DNA from: an uncultured Odoribacter sp.
Lineage (GTDB): Bacteria > Bacteroidota > Bacteroidia > Bacteroidales > Marinifilaceae
Length of the DNA stretch: 64,000 nucleotides
Assembly (NCBI GenBank): GCA_944321165.1
Contig: CALUKE010000002.1
Span: forward strand, 62,001-126,000
Direction of reading: 5' to 3'
Under the pieces are notes generated by a model. That model was not told where the DNA came from. It did no database searches and worked only from the letters and a program-made list of their open reading frames with translations. Below are positions 1 through 9,113 of this stretch, in pieces (position 1 is the first letter of the stretch; every line of letters begins with the position of its first letter). The position numbers and the translations under genes were made by a program.

Positions 1-563
1 AGAGGGCTTATGAGGAGAATAGTCTGAGTACTTATTTTATGAAAAATCCGGAAGGGTTGACTGTAGGAGACTGGTTTGTATTTGATTTGGAAGGACAGGA
101 AATTTTCAAGAATGTGGATGGGTCGGATGAATTGGCCGATGATTATCGGAAGTATCTGATGTTTCAGGTAGATTATAAGGATATTTCTGCAAAATGGTAT
201 TGTCATGATGATACGAAGAAACGGGATAATAATGTAACGATATTACCGGTCATTCGTTCGACTGAGATGCGTTATATTATGGCTGAATACTATGCCAGGA
301 AGGGAAATTTGGAAGAAGCTTATCGGATTTTGAACGATATCAGAGCAAATCGGAATTTGATGAAACCCTTGGAAAATGAGGGGGATTATAAAGTCTTTGA
401 GCGGAATTTGGTAAGGGATGCCCAAAGAGAATGGATGTCGGAGGGACAATTGTTCTATTTGTATAAACGATTGAATTTTAGTGTAAAGATGAGTGATAAG
501 GAAACAAGACCGATGAACCGGTCAGAATATATGCTTCCTATACCTGATAATCAATCTATGTAA
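1..563 (+). CDS. SusD/RagB family outer-membrane lipoprotein, C-terminal fragment
   Basis: The frame is open from base 3 to the stop at 563, so the gene begins outside the window and only about 186 C-terminal residues are present. SusD-type proteins are surface lipoproteins that cap a SusC TonB-dependent channel and help capture ligand. The visible part has the family's C-terminal signature: a helix with MRYIMAEYYARKG followed by LEEAYRILNDIRANR, then the REWMSEGQLFYLYKRLN segment and the closing MLPIPDNQ, which matches the usual L-P-I-P end of SusD proteins. It is followed 13 bases later by a DUF4843 lipoprotein and then a PKD-like lipoprotein, the same order as in the complete locus at 48067-51723. 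The SusC partner is expected just upstream, outside the window. Confidence 0.9.
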   Translation, partial: RAYEENSLSTYFMKNPEGLTVGDWFVFDLEGQEIFKNVDGSDELADDYRKYLMFQVDYKDISAKWYCHDDTKKRDNNVTILPVIRSTEMRYIMAEYYARKGNLEEAYRILNDIRANRNLMKPLENEGDYKVFERNLVRDAQREWMSEGQLFYLYKRLNFSVKMSDKETRPMNRSEYMLPIPDNQSM

Positions 564-576
564 TAATTAAGGAATT

Positions 577-1317
577 ATGAGAAAGATATTTTATATTCTA
601 TTGTCACTGTTTTTGTTGGCTTGTGAAGAACAGGATCTACTGATGTTCGACAATTATCATGAAATCTATTTTGAGAAATATTTTGCGGATGAAAAGTTTC
701 CAGGAACGGGATTAGCCGATTCTACCATGGTTTCTTTCTTTTTTGCCGAAGATAACGAGGCGTCCGTATATGCAAAGCTGGTTGTCTGTTTGTCTGGTAA
801 AAAGTTGGAGCGGGATATTCCGTTTTCTTTAAATGTCGTATCGGACGGTACTACGGCGATTGCCGGTGAGTATACTTTGGAAAAGCAGTATATTTTCAGA
901 GCGTCTACCTATGATCCGACTTCTGATATGATTCGGGATACGATTCAGATACAAATGAATCGTAGCGGGCGACTGGAAGATTTGAAGCAGGGTATTCGCT
1001 TGGAATTGGCCATTGTCCCTACCTCGAATTTGGGTAGCGGACCGTATGAACGTTCCCGGGCTGTTATTGTTTTAACCAAAGATCCGGTGCAGCCTCAATG
1101 GTGGACTCCGGAAGTGGATGCGGAATTGTTGGGCACTTATTCTCCTAAGAAATATAAGTTGTTCCTGAAGAATGTGAAAGGTGCTGAAGAATTGAATGAA
1201 GAAATGATTCAAAACGCTCCGGATAGAGTGTTACAGTTAGTAAGGGCATTTAAATCCTGGTTGACATTAAATCCTCAGCAGGAGGAAGATGGTAGCGACA
1301 TGACTGTTAATGTTTAA
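577..1317 (+). CDS. DUF4843 domain lipoprotein
   Basis: This 246-residue protein starts with a short hydrophobic signal ending in LLAC (Cys16), a lipobox, so it is probably a lipid-anchored envelope protein. The rest is a beta-rich domain of the DUF4843 type found beside SusC/SusD pairs: it includes a D-R-D-I-P-F-S-L segment, a TAIAGEYTL-like turn and a late WWTPEVDAELLGTYSPKKY region. The function of the family is not established; it is usually taken as an accessory ligand-binding or assembly lipoprotein. It lies between SusD and the PKD-like gene and is probably co-transcribed with both. Its counterpart in the second locus is 49530-50207. Confidence 0.8.
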   Translation: MRKIFYILLSLFLLACEEQDLLMFDNYHEIYFEKYFADEKFPGTGLADSTMVSFFFAEDNEASVYAKLVVCLSGKKLERDIPFSLNVVSDGTTAIAGEYTLEKQYIFRASTYDPTSDMIRDTIQIQMNRSGRLEDLKQGIRLELAIVPTSNLGSGPYERSRAVIVLTKDPVQPQWWTPEVDAELLGTYSPKKYKLFLKNVKGAEELNEEMIQNAPDRVLQLVRAFKSWLTLNPQQEEDGSDMTVNV

Positions 1318-1327
1318 AATGACGATT

Positions 1328-2983
1328 ATGAAAAAGATATTTTATTTATTGCTATTTTCTTTGGGATTGACTTCCTGTTTTAAAGATGAAGGGAATTACG
1401 ATTATATCGTGTTGAATCCTCCGACTTGGCTGATCAATACCTCTTTAAATAATATTAATGTGTATTGTCGAATTGGGAAAGACGCTGAATTTAAAGGTAG
1501 TGATAAGTTTACCTGGGGAAAGGATTCCATAGAGAAACGGGAAACGATACGTTATGAATGGCGGATTGGTGATGTTGTGATTGGCGAAGGAGTGGATCTT
1601 ACTATTCCAACAACGGAGTTAATGAAAAAACTTCATTTGGATAAGGCGCCCAAAGCGCCCCTGTTCGGTCATTTCGCGATTATCGATAAAGAGACCGGAG
1701 CAGAATTTTTAGCCAAGGTTTATCTTTCGATTACCGGAAAGTATACTGCTTGGGATTGGTTGGTATTGACGGAAGAGAATGGGCAGGCGAAATTATCTGC
1801 TTTGATGCGGAAGAGTAAAATGGAAAATGGAGTACAGCAGGCATATTATGAATGGGAAGATAACGCTTATGTGAATGTGAATAAAACTCCCTTGATTGGT
1901 AAACCGCTGGATTTGACAATTGCGATGGCCAAGAATATTGGGGTGGAAGGTTCGTCTACCATTATTACAGATCAGATGGCCTGTGAGATTAACAATGAAT
2001 CTTTAGAAAAGGTGGGCGAACTGAAAGAGCAGTTTTTGGATGGGGCGCCTGCTAATTTTAAAGTTTCTGCACGTCGGGATATTGCTCCGATGCAGATTGT
2101 GCCTTTGGGGGCGATTACCTTGGTTGCCACGGAAGATGGACGTATTTTTAGTCGGACCATGTCTCCGAACTGGTTAGGTGGACAATTTTTGACAGAACCT
2201 TACGTTGTGGATGCAAAAGGTTATAAGATTACTCATTTCGGTCACAATCTGTTTGGTGGAAATATTCCCTGTTATGATGAGAAAAATCGTCGGGTAGTCA
2301 TAGCCACTTCTTTTATGCAGAATGTCGGGACCAATGAGAATCCGAGTTTTATAAAAAGATTGACTTTGGTGCCTTTGAATCAGGTGCCGCAAAGCTATCC
2401 CAGTGTTCCTGTGTGGAAAATGCCGGAAGATACAAAAGTGATCCATTTATCCAGAACCAACCATTTTACTTATGGCATGGGAAGTGATGAGCTGTATACT
2501 ATCTTTTATAATAGTGGAGGGAAAGGACATATCGCGGATTTTGCCTATAATACGCAAATGATGGCTTTGAGAGATAAATATACCGTAAATCTGAAGCGAT
2601 TTGAACTTCCGGAGTTTGATGAATCCTGTATCATACTGACCAGTTGTACGATGAGGTTGAGAGCCAATTCTGTAAAATATCATTTGTATACGGTTAACGG
2701 TACGGAGGTACATTATATTACAAGAGATCCGAATGCGATGATGACGGAACAGATTAGCAGTACGTCTCTTTTACAGGTTGATTCGAAAATTACCTGTATG
2801 ACTTATGACTGGGACGGTTGTACGACTCTTTGGATCGGATGTGAGAACGGCGACTTGTACGAGTATGATATCACGATTATTCAAAAGCCGAAATTGGTTT
2901 CGAAGAGGAATGTGGGTGGAAAAGTTGTTTCTATGAAACAGTTGGGTGTTAATTCGATGACAGACCGAATCGATTATTATTGA
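1328..2983 (+). CDS. PKD-like family lipoprotein
   Basis: The chosen ATG at 1328 starts MKKIFYLLL, a lipoprotein signal ending LTSC; upstream in-frame ATGs at 1310 and 1319 only add residues before the signal and overlap the previous gene. The mature protein begins CFKDEGNYDY, the hallmark opening of the PKD-like lipoproteins that accompany SusCD genes in Bacteroidales. The first 130 residues look like an immunoglobulin/PKD-type domain (YEWRIGD segment). The remaining 400 residues are beta-rich, with WDWLVLTEENG and DGRIFSRTM repeats that suggest a beta-propeller; the propeller is an inference. It is the last gene of its operon, followed at once by a strong terminator. The paralogue is 50224-51723. 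Confidence 0.8.
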   Translation: MKKIFYLLLFSLGLTSCFKDEGNYDYIVLNPPTWLINTSLNNINVYCRIGKDAEFKGSDKFTWGKDSIEKRETIRYEWRIGDVVIGEGVDLTIPTTELMKKLHLDKAPKAPLFGHFAIIDKETGAEFLAKVYLSITGKYTAWDWLVLTEENGQAKLSALMRKSKMENGVQQAYYEWEDNAYVNVNKTPLIGKPLDLTIAMAKNIGVEGSSTIITDQMACEINNESLEKVGELKEQFLDGAPANFKVSARRDIAPMQIVPLGAITLVATEDGRIFSRTMSPNWLGGQFLTEPYVVDAKGYKITHFGHNLFGGNIPCYDEKNRRVVIATSFMQNVGTNENPSFIKRLTLVPLNQVPQSYPSVPVWKMPEDTKVIHLSRTNHFTYGMGSDELYTIFYNSGGKGHIADFAYNTQMMALRDKYTVNLKRFELPEFDESCIILTSCTMRLRANSVKYHLYTVNGTEVHYITRDPNAMMTEQISSTSLLQVDSKITCMTYDWDGCTTLWIGCENGDLYEYDITIIQKPKLVSKRNVGGKVVSMKQLGVNSMTDRIDYY

Positions 2984-3023
2984 TGTCTCCATGGGATAAA
3001 ATCCTGTTTGGCATTGTGGATGA

Positions 3024-3060
3024 AAAACGAGGGCGGCTCGCACGGAGCCGCCCTCGTTTT
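3024..3060. terminator. Bidirectional rho-independent terminator
   Basis: A perfect 16-bp inverted repeat (3024-3039 and 3045-3060) with a 5-nt loop has a GC-rich core flanked by A4 and T4 runs. It sits between the converging PKD-like gene and recQ and can stop transcription from both sides. Confidence 0.9.
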
Positions 3061-3074
3061 AATGTTCGGTCGAT

Positions 3075-5258
3075 TTAATTTCCATGTTTGGAATGCAGTT
3101 TCAGCCGCATCAACCGGAGATCCTCTTCTGCATAATCGCCTTCAAATTCATCAAATGCTTCGGAGATATTGTCCGAGGTCGCTTCCATGAAGTAGTCCAT
3201 GATCTCCTGTTGCTGTTCCTCATCGAGTATTTTGTTGATGTAGTAGTCGATGTTGAGTTTCGTTCCGGAGAAAACGATCGCTTCCATTTCTTTGATCAGT
3301 TCATCGTAATTGAGTCCTAAAGCGGATGCAATATCCTCCAGATCAATCTGGCGGTCTATGTTCTGAATGATGTATACTTTGAATTTGGATTTATTGGCAA
3401 CGGTTTTAACTACCATATCCTGAGCCCGTTCGATTTCATTGTCTTCAACGTATTGTTTGATGACTTCGACAAATTCTTTTCCATATTTCTGGGCTTTCCC
3501 GGCTCCGACTCCTTGTATATTTGCCAATTCTTCGATGGTGATCGGGTAGTTCGTACACATGTCTTCCAGAGACGGATCCTGAAAAATGACGTAGGGCGGC
3601 AGGTTGTTGGTTTTGGCAATCTTTTTGCGCAGGTCCTTCAGAATGGCAAATAAAGTACTGTCCAGTGCAGATACTCCACCTTTCTCCTGTATTTTTTCTT
3701 CTTCTTCGTTATCGTCGAAATTGTGATCTTCCATCAGCATAAAACTTTTAGGTTCATCCAAAAATTTTTGTCCTTCTTCCGTTAACTTGATGACTCCGTA
3801 TTGTTCGATATCTTTTTCTATAAACGAACTGACCAAAGCCCGGCGATAAACCATTGTCCAAAATTGACGGCTTTTTTCCGAACCGGCCCCAAACAGTTCC
3901 AGTTTGTCGTGTTTGTACGATTTGATGGCAGAATCGGCTTCGCCGACCAAAATGTTTACCAGGTGTTCGATCTTGAATTTTTCCTTGACATCGCTGACCA
4001 ACTGAAGGGCATCCACCATGTAGTCCGAACCTTCGAATTCTTTTTTCGGATAGAGACAGTTGTCACAACAGCCGCAGTTGTCCTCTTCGTAGTTTTCGCC
4101 AAAGTAATGGAGTAATACCTTTCGGCGGCATAAAGAGGTTTCGGCATAAGCTACTGTTTCCATCAACAGTTGTTTGCCGATTTCTTGTTCTGCAATGGGT
4201 TTCCCCTGCATGAATTTTTCAAGTTTTTGGATGTCTTTATAACTGTAATAGGTCAGACAAATGCCTTCGCCTCCATCTCTGCCGGCTCTGCCGGTTTCCT
4301 GATAATAGCCTTCCAGGCTTTTCGGAATGTCGTAGTGAATTACAAAGCGAACGTCCGGTTTGTCGATACCCATACCGAAAGCGATGGTGGCAACGATCAC
4401 GTCTACTTCTTCCATCAGGAATTTATCCTGGTTGGCACTTCGGGTATTGGCGTCCATCCCGGCATGATAGGGGGCGGCTTTAATTCCATTGATACAGAGT
4501 ACTTCTGCCAGCTCCTCTACTTTTTTCCGGCTTAGACAATAGATGATTCCGGATTTTCCTTCGTGATTTTTGATGAATTTGATGATATCTTTGGTTACGT
4601 CTCCCTGTTTCGGTCGAACTTCATAATATAGATTCGGGCGATTAAAAGAGGATTTGAATACCTGAGCATCCATCATATCCAGGTTTTTCTGGATGTCATT
4701 CTGAACTTTCGGTGTCGCTGTGGCTGTCAAGGCAATAATGGGTGCCTTGCCGATTTCTTCAACGATGGGGCGGATCTTACGATATTCTGTTCGGAAATCA
4801 TGTCCCCATTCGGAGATACAGTGCGCTTCATCTACGGCAAAGAAGGAGATTTTGATTTTTTTCAAAAATTCCACATTGCTTTCTTTGGTCAGAGATTCCG
4901 GTGCCACGTAAAGCATTTTTGTCTTTCCGCTTAAAATATCTTCTTTGACATTCAGAATTTCGTTTTTAGTCAGTGAAGAATTGAGAAAGTGAGCGACTCC
5001 TTCAGCTGCGGAAAATGAACGCATGGCATCTACTTGATTCTTCATCAAGGCAATCAACGGTGAAATGATGATTGCGGTACCATCAAGCAATAAGGCCGGT
5101 AATTGATAACACAACGATTTTCCACCCCCTGTAGGCATTAATACAAATGTGTTATTTCCTGCCAGTACATTTCTAATAATGGCTTCCTGATTCCCTTTAA
5201 AATGATCGAAGCCAAAATACTCTTTTAATTTTGCGTGTAAATCAATCTGCAATCCCAT
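3075..5258 (-). CDS. recQ: ATP-dependent DNA helicase RecQ
   Basis: RecQ is a 3'-5' superfamily 2 helicase acting in recombination and replication-fork repair. Visible in order: Walker A (MPTGGGKSLCYQLPA), the DEAH box with the RecQ-specific aromatic loop (AVDEAHCISEWGHDFR), motif V (ATIAFGMGIDKPDVR) and motif VI (YYQETGRAGRDG). Next come the zinc-binding cysteines (CRRK...CGCCDNC), a winged-helix region, and an HRDC domain (IQGVGAGKAQKYG). The ATG at 5258 (MGLQIDL) is preferred to one 12 codons upstream because the protein then begins at the family's N-terminus, giving 727 residues. It carries roughly 110 residues beyond the HRDC domain, ending in an acidic stretch. A TAAATTTG promoter element lies 44 bases upstream. 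Confidence 0.95.
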   Translation of the reverse strand: MGLQIDLHAKLKEYFGFDHFKGNQEAIIRNVLAGNNTFVLMPTGGGKSLCYQLPALLLDGTAIIISPLIALMKNQVDAMRSFSAAEGVAHFLNSSLTKNEILNVKEDILSGKTKMLYVAPESLTKESNVEFLKKIKISFFAVDEAHCISEWGHDFRTEYRKIRPIVEEIGKAPIIALTATATPKVQNDIQKNLDMMDAQVFKSSFNRPNLYYEVRPKQGDVTKDIIKFIKNHEGKSGIIYCLSRKKVEELAEVLCINGIKAAPYHAGMDANTRSANQDKFLMEEVDVIVATIAFGMGIDKPDVRFVIHYDIPKSLEGYYQETGRAGRDGGEGICLTYYSYKDIQKLEKFMQGKPIAEQEIGKQLLMETVAYAETSLCRRKVLLHYFGENYEEDNCGCCDNCLYPKKEFEGSDYMVDALQLVSDVKEKFKIEHLVNILVGEADSAIKSYKHDKLELFGAGSEKSRQFWTMVYRRALVSSFIEKDIEQYGVIKLTEEGQKFLDEPKSFMLMEDHNFDDNEEEEKIQEKGGVSALDSTLFAILKDLRKKIAKTNNLPPYVIFQDPSLEDMCTNYPITIEELANIQGVGAGKAQKYGKEFVEVIKQYVEDNEIERAQDMVVKTVANKSKFKVYIIQNIDRQIDLEDIASALGLNYDELIKEMEAIVFSGTKLNIDYYINKILDEEQQQEIMDYFMEATSDNISEAFDEFEGDYAEEDLRLMRLKLHSKHGN

Positions 5259-5301
5259 TGTATTATTTATATATTTTGCACACCTTTTTCGCAAGGAGTT
5301 G

Positions 5302-5331
5302 CAAATTTAAAACTTAATTTGTTTGTCCAAA
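5302..5331 (-). promoter_or_regulatory. Probable promoter of recQ
   Basis: On the minus strand TAAATTTG (5302-5309) matches the Bacteroidetes -7 consensus TAnnTTTG. A TTTG at 5328-5331 lies 18 bases further upstream, a suitable -33 spacing. Confidence 0.5.
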
Positions 5332-5475
5332 CAAAATGGCATAATAAATGTTGTCAACCACTGACTAGTTTAATCGTAAAAATACACTTATAGAATTTTA
5401 GATGCAAGTATTCACAAACTTTTTCTGGATGTGATTCTATTTGAACTTTACCATCTAAAATCTATAATTTAATTG

Positions 5476-5483
5476 TACTTTTG
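5476..5483 (+). promoter_or_regulatory. Possible promoter element for the kdsD operon
   Basis: TACTTTTG matches TAnnTTTG and would give a leader of about 100 nt before the ATG at 5591. The whole gap 5259-5590 (332 nt) is AT-rich. Apart from this element and the recQ promoter I see no gene or stable hairpin in it. Confidence 0.35.
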
Positions 5484-5590
5484 TCATATAGTAAAATTAT
5501 AGGAAAAAAATGGGCTAACCATCATTTTCTTGATTTTTTTTGGCATAAATATTGTCTATTGTTTGAGAAATATTTTAAAAAATATTTAAT

Positions 5591-6556
5591 ATGGTTGATA
5601 TTAAAGAAGTTGCAAAGAAGGTTATCGTAGAGGAGGCGGCTGCCATTCAACAGTTGGTTCATTCGATCGATGATGATTTTGAGAAAGTCGTACAACTGAT
5701 ATATAAAAGTAAGGGACGGGTTATTATTACCGGAATCGGGAAAAGTGCCATTATTGCCCAGAAAATAGTGGCCACCTTGAATTCGACCGGTACTCCTTCT
5801 GTTTTTATGCACGCTGCCGATGCGATTCATGGTGATTTGGGGATGATTTGTCATGACGATGTCGTGATTTGTATTTCCAAAAGCGGAAATACGCCGGAAA
5901 TCAAGGTGCTGGTGCCGTTGATCCGAAACGTCGGCAATGAGCAGATTGTGGCAATGGTATCGAATACGGATTCTTTTTTGGCGAAGAATGCCGCTTATGT
6001 ATTGAAAGCAACGGTGGAGAGAGAGGCATGTCCGAATAATCTGGCCCCGACCAATTCTACGACGGCCCAATTGGTATTGGGAGATGCGCTGGCGATTTGT
6101 CTGATTCAGTGCCGGAGCTTTTCGAGTCGTGATTTCGCCAAGTATCATCCGGGCGGTTCTTTGGGAAAACGGCTGTATACCCGTGTGTCGGATGTGTTTG
6201 ATCAGGAAAACAAGCCTTGTGTTGCACTGACGGATGGTATTCGGAAGGTGATTCTGGAAATGTCGGGCGGACGGTTGGGGGCTGTGGCTGTAACCGATGA
6301 ACGGGATCAATTGCTGGGAATTATTACGGACGGGGATTTGAGGCGTATGTTGGAAAAATATAAGGATGTTGATGGATTGAAGGCCGAAGATATCATGTCT
6401 GTCAATCCGAAGACTATTTCAGAAGAAGAATTGGCTTACAATGCCTTTCAGAAAATGGAGCAAAACAGCATTACTCAATTGGTGGTAGTGGATGATGATA
6501 AAAAATATAAGGGGATGGTACATATCCATGACATTCTGAGGGAAGGAGTGGTTTGA
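5591..6556 (+). CDS. kdsD: Arabinose-5-phosphate isomerase (KpsF/GutQ/KdsD family)
   Basis: The enzyme converts ribulose-5-phosphate to arabinose-5-phosphate, the first committed step toward Kdo for lipopolysaccharide. The 321 residues match the usual length. An N-terminal SIS domain (about residues 35-170) shows GIGKSAIIAQK, the SKSGNTPE phosphate-binding loop and the HAADAIHGDLG segment. HPGGSLGKRL, the conserved family linker, follows. Two CBS domains fill residues 205-321 (GIITDGDLRRML and KGMVHIHDILREG). It opens a co-directional run with a DUF5686 protein, pncB and lptB; the presence of lptB three genes on fits an envelope-biogenesis theme. The DUF5686 gene follows after 63 bases. Confidence 0.93.
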   Translation: MVDIKEVAKKVIVEEAAAIQQLVHSIDDDFEKVVQLIYKSKGRVIITGIGKSAIIAQKIVATLNSTGTPSVFMHAADAIHGDLGMICHDDVVICISKSGNTPEIKVLVPLIRNVGNEQIVAMVSNTDSFLAKNAAYVLKATVEREACPNNLAPTNSTTAQLVLGDALAICLIQCRSFSSRDFAKYHPGGSLGKRLYTRVSDVFDQENKPCVALTDGIRKVILEMSGGRLGAVAVTDERDQLLGIITDGDLRRMLEKYKDVDGLKAEDIMSVNPKTISEEELAYNAFQKMEQNSITQLVVVDDDKKYKGMVHIHDILREGVV

Positions 6557-6619
6557 TTTCAGGGAGGGAAATGAAAAAGACAATGGGAAACAGCTAAGTC
6601 AGTCGGGAAATTGAGAATT

Positions 6620-9109
6620 ATGAAGAAGGTAATGTTATTGTTCGGTATATGGATGTTAGTGGGACAGCTTGCATTGGCTCAAAGTACCCGTGTCCGGGGA
6701 AAAGTGACAGATGCGGAAACCGGTGAAGCATTACCTTTGGTCAATGTTTATTTCAAGGGAACGACGATTGGGATAACGACGGATTTTGAAGGAGAATATT
6801 ATTTGGAAACCCGGGAGGCGGTTTCAGAATTGGAGGCCTCTCTGTTGGGCTATTCTTCACAGACTGTGAAAATCAGCCCGGGGACCTTCCATGCTGTTGA
6901 CTTTCAGTTGGTGCCACAGGCATTTGATCTGGATGAAGTGAAAGTTACTCCGGGAGAAAACCCGGCCCATGCCATTCTTCGCAATGTCTGCAGGAATAAA
7001 TACAAAAATGATCCGAGTCGTTTTGAGCAATATTCTTGTAAAACTTACACCAAAATGGAACTGGACTTGACAAATATCAAGCCGGGTTTTAAAAATAAAA
7101 AATTGCAAAAGAATTTCGGATTTGTGTTTGAGCATATGGATACTTCTGTTATTACAGGGAAGGCCTATTTGCCTGTGATGATTTCGGAAGCTTCTGCCGA
7201 TTATTATTATCGGAAGTCTCCTCGCTTATCCCGGGAGATTGTAAATGCCAGCCGGATTTCCGGTATTGAAGAAGATTATACTTTGGCGCAGTTTACCGGT
7301 CATTTACATGTGAATGTTAATTTCTATGACAATTACATTGACGTCTTTGAGGTTCGTTTTGCCAGTCCGCTTTCAGAACACGGTCTGTTGTATTACAAAT
7401 ATTTTCTGGTCGACAGTTTGCAGATTGACGGACGTAAAACTTATAAAATCCGTTTTCATCCCAAATCTTTTTCGACTCCTGTTCTGGATGGGGAGGTAAA
7501 TATTGATTCTACGACCTGGGCTTTGCAATCGGCCCATGTTAAAATGATGAAAGGATTGAATGTGAACTGGATACGAAATCTGGTCATGGAGAATGAAAAT
7601 CAATTCCTGAACGATTCGGTCTGGTTTCCTAAGCAGGATAAAATTTGGGCGGATTTTTCTATTTTTATGTCTGATTCCTCTAAGGTCGCCTCTTTTTTGG
7701 GGCATCGTCAGGTTGATTATTCTGCTGTTCGGCTGAATCAACCGATCCCGGAGCGGGTATTAAAAATGGATAATGACCTGATGCTTCGCGATGATGTTTT
7801 GAAAAATGATGAACACTATTGGGATTCCATACGTCCATATGTGTTGAGTGAGCGGGAAAAGAAGATTTATGAGATGGTCGATTCTGTAAAGAGCGTGCCA
7901 TTGTATCAGAATATCTATTCCGCCATATCCATGCTGTTTGGAGGATATTACGACACCCGGTATATTGAATGGGGCCCTTATTATAAACTGCTCAGTTTTA
8001 ATGATCAGGAAGGCTGTCGTTTTCAGTTGGGGGTACGGACTACAACGGATTTTAGCAAGAAAATACGTTTATGGGGTCATGGGGCTTATGCAACAAAGGA
8101 GTATCGCTGGATGGGGGCCGGGGGACTGGATTATGCTTTTAATGATTTGCCGACTTCAAAATTATCGATCGCATATAAGCACGATGTGGTGCAGTTGGGG
8201 GCCGGAATTAATGCTTTTAGTGAAGGAAATATCCTGAGTTCAGTTTTTTCAAGAGGCAATAATGACCGTTTAAGTATGGTCAATCAATTGGATGTGAGTT
8301 TTGAAAAAGAGTGGCGGCAAGGTTTTTCGAATACCTTCGGCCTGCAGGTTCGGGATATATTTTCCAATTCGTATGTGCCTTTTGTTACGCCGGATGGAAG
8401 TACGATTCCTTCCATTCAGTCCATCATATTGCGTTTGAATACCCGCTGGTCGAAGAATGAAATCGTCATTCGCAAACCTTTTGACAAATACAGTCTGGGG
8501 TCTGATTATCCCATTCTGGGACTTGATTTGGCCATGGGGGTGAAAGGATTCTTTAAAAATGATTATGAATTTTACCGGACGGTCGCTTCTGTTCGGTATG
8601 ACTTACCCATTTCTCCGATCGGTACCTCTAACATCGTTTTGAGTGGGGGGAAAATCTTCGGGAAGGTACCATATCCTTTATTGAAATTGCATGAAGGAAA
8701 TGCGACTTATTTTTATGATCCGTATGCATTTTCCTGTATGAACTATTATGAATTTGCTTCGGATGCCTGGGTGTCTTTGTTTTATGAACATCATTTCAAA
8801 GGATTTTTTCTGGGAAAGATTCCTTTGATGAAGAGGTTGAAGTGGAGAGAGGTTTTTATTTTCAAGGGGTTGATTGGCACGCTTTCGGATAAAAACAATG
8901 GCAGTTTATCCGATTCCCAAGCGATATTGCGTTTCCCGGAAGGTATGTCTTCAGTTTCCAAACCTTATTTTGAAACGGGTGTCGGGATTGAGAATATTTT
9001 TCGTCTTTTCCGGATTGATGCGATTTGGCGTTTGACGCATCGTGAAAATCGTCCCGGGCAGCATGTGCAGGATTTCGCAATTAATTTTTCGGTGTATTTG
9101 AATTTTTAG
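6620..9109 (+). CDS. DUF5686 / carboxypeptidase-regulatory-like outer-membrane protein
   Basis: ATG at 6620 (MKKVMLLF) is preferred: the upstream in-frame extension would need a TTG start. A signal peptide ending near LALAQ is followed by a CarboxypepD_reg-like beta-sandwich (about residues 24-105, VRGKVTDAETGEALPLVNV). About 720 residues of the DUF5686 type follow, ending in alternating aromatic/hydrophobic strands and a terminal aromatic residue (FSVYLNF), as expected for an outer-membrane beta-barrel. The family is common in Bacteroidetes and its role is unknown. The pncB start lies 4 bases past the stop, so the two are almost certainly co-transcribed although functionally unrelated. Confidence 0.85.
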   Translation: MKKVMLLFGIWMLVGQLALAQSTRVRGKVTDAETGEALPLVNVYFKGTTIGITTDFEGEYYLETREAVSELEASLLGYSSQTVKISPGTFHAVDFQLVPQAFDLDEVKVTPGENPAHAILRNVCRNKYKNDPSRFEQYSCKTYTKMELDLTNIKPGFKNKKLQKNFGFVFEHMDTSVITGKAYLPVMISEASADYYYRKSPRLSREIVNASRISGIEEDYTLAQFTGHLHVNVNFYDNYIDVFEVRFASPLSEHGLLYYKYFLVDSLQIDGRKTYKIRFHPKSFSTPVLDGEVNIDSTTWALQSAHVKMMKGLNVNWIRNLVMENENQFLNDSVWFPKQDKIWADFSIFMSDSSKVASFLGHRQVDYSAVRLNQPIPERVLKMDNDLMLRDDVLKNDEHYWDSIRPYVLSEREKKIYEMVDSVKSVPLYQNIYSAISMLFGGYYDTRYIEWGPYYKLLSFNDQEGCRFQLGVRTTTDFSKKIRLWGHGAYATKEYRWMGAGGLDYAFNDLPTSKLSIAYKHDVVQLGAGINAFSEGNILSSVFSRGNNDRLSMVNQLDVSFEKEWRQGFSNTFGLQVRDIFSNSYVPFVTPDGSTIPSIQSIILRLNTRWSKNEIVIRKPFDKYSLGSDYPILGLDLAMGVKGFFKNDYEFYRTVASVRYDLPISPIGTSNIVLSGGKIFGKVPYPLLKLHEGNATYFYDPYAFSCMNYYEFASDAWVSLFYEHHFKGFFLGKIPLMKRLKWREVFIFKGLIGTLSDKNNGSLSDSQAILRFPEGMSSVSKPYFETGVGIENIFRLFRIDAIWRLTHRENRPGQHVQDFAINFSVYLNF

Positions 9110-9113
9110 ACGA

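Noticed and set aside
5522..6310. 262-codon minus-strand open frame over kdsD
   Set aside because: It lies opposite the SIS/CBS enzyme and shows no recognisable motif or promoter; a shadow frame.
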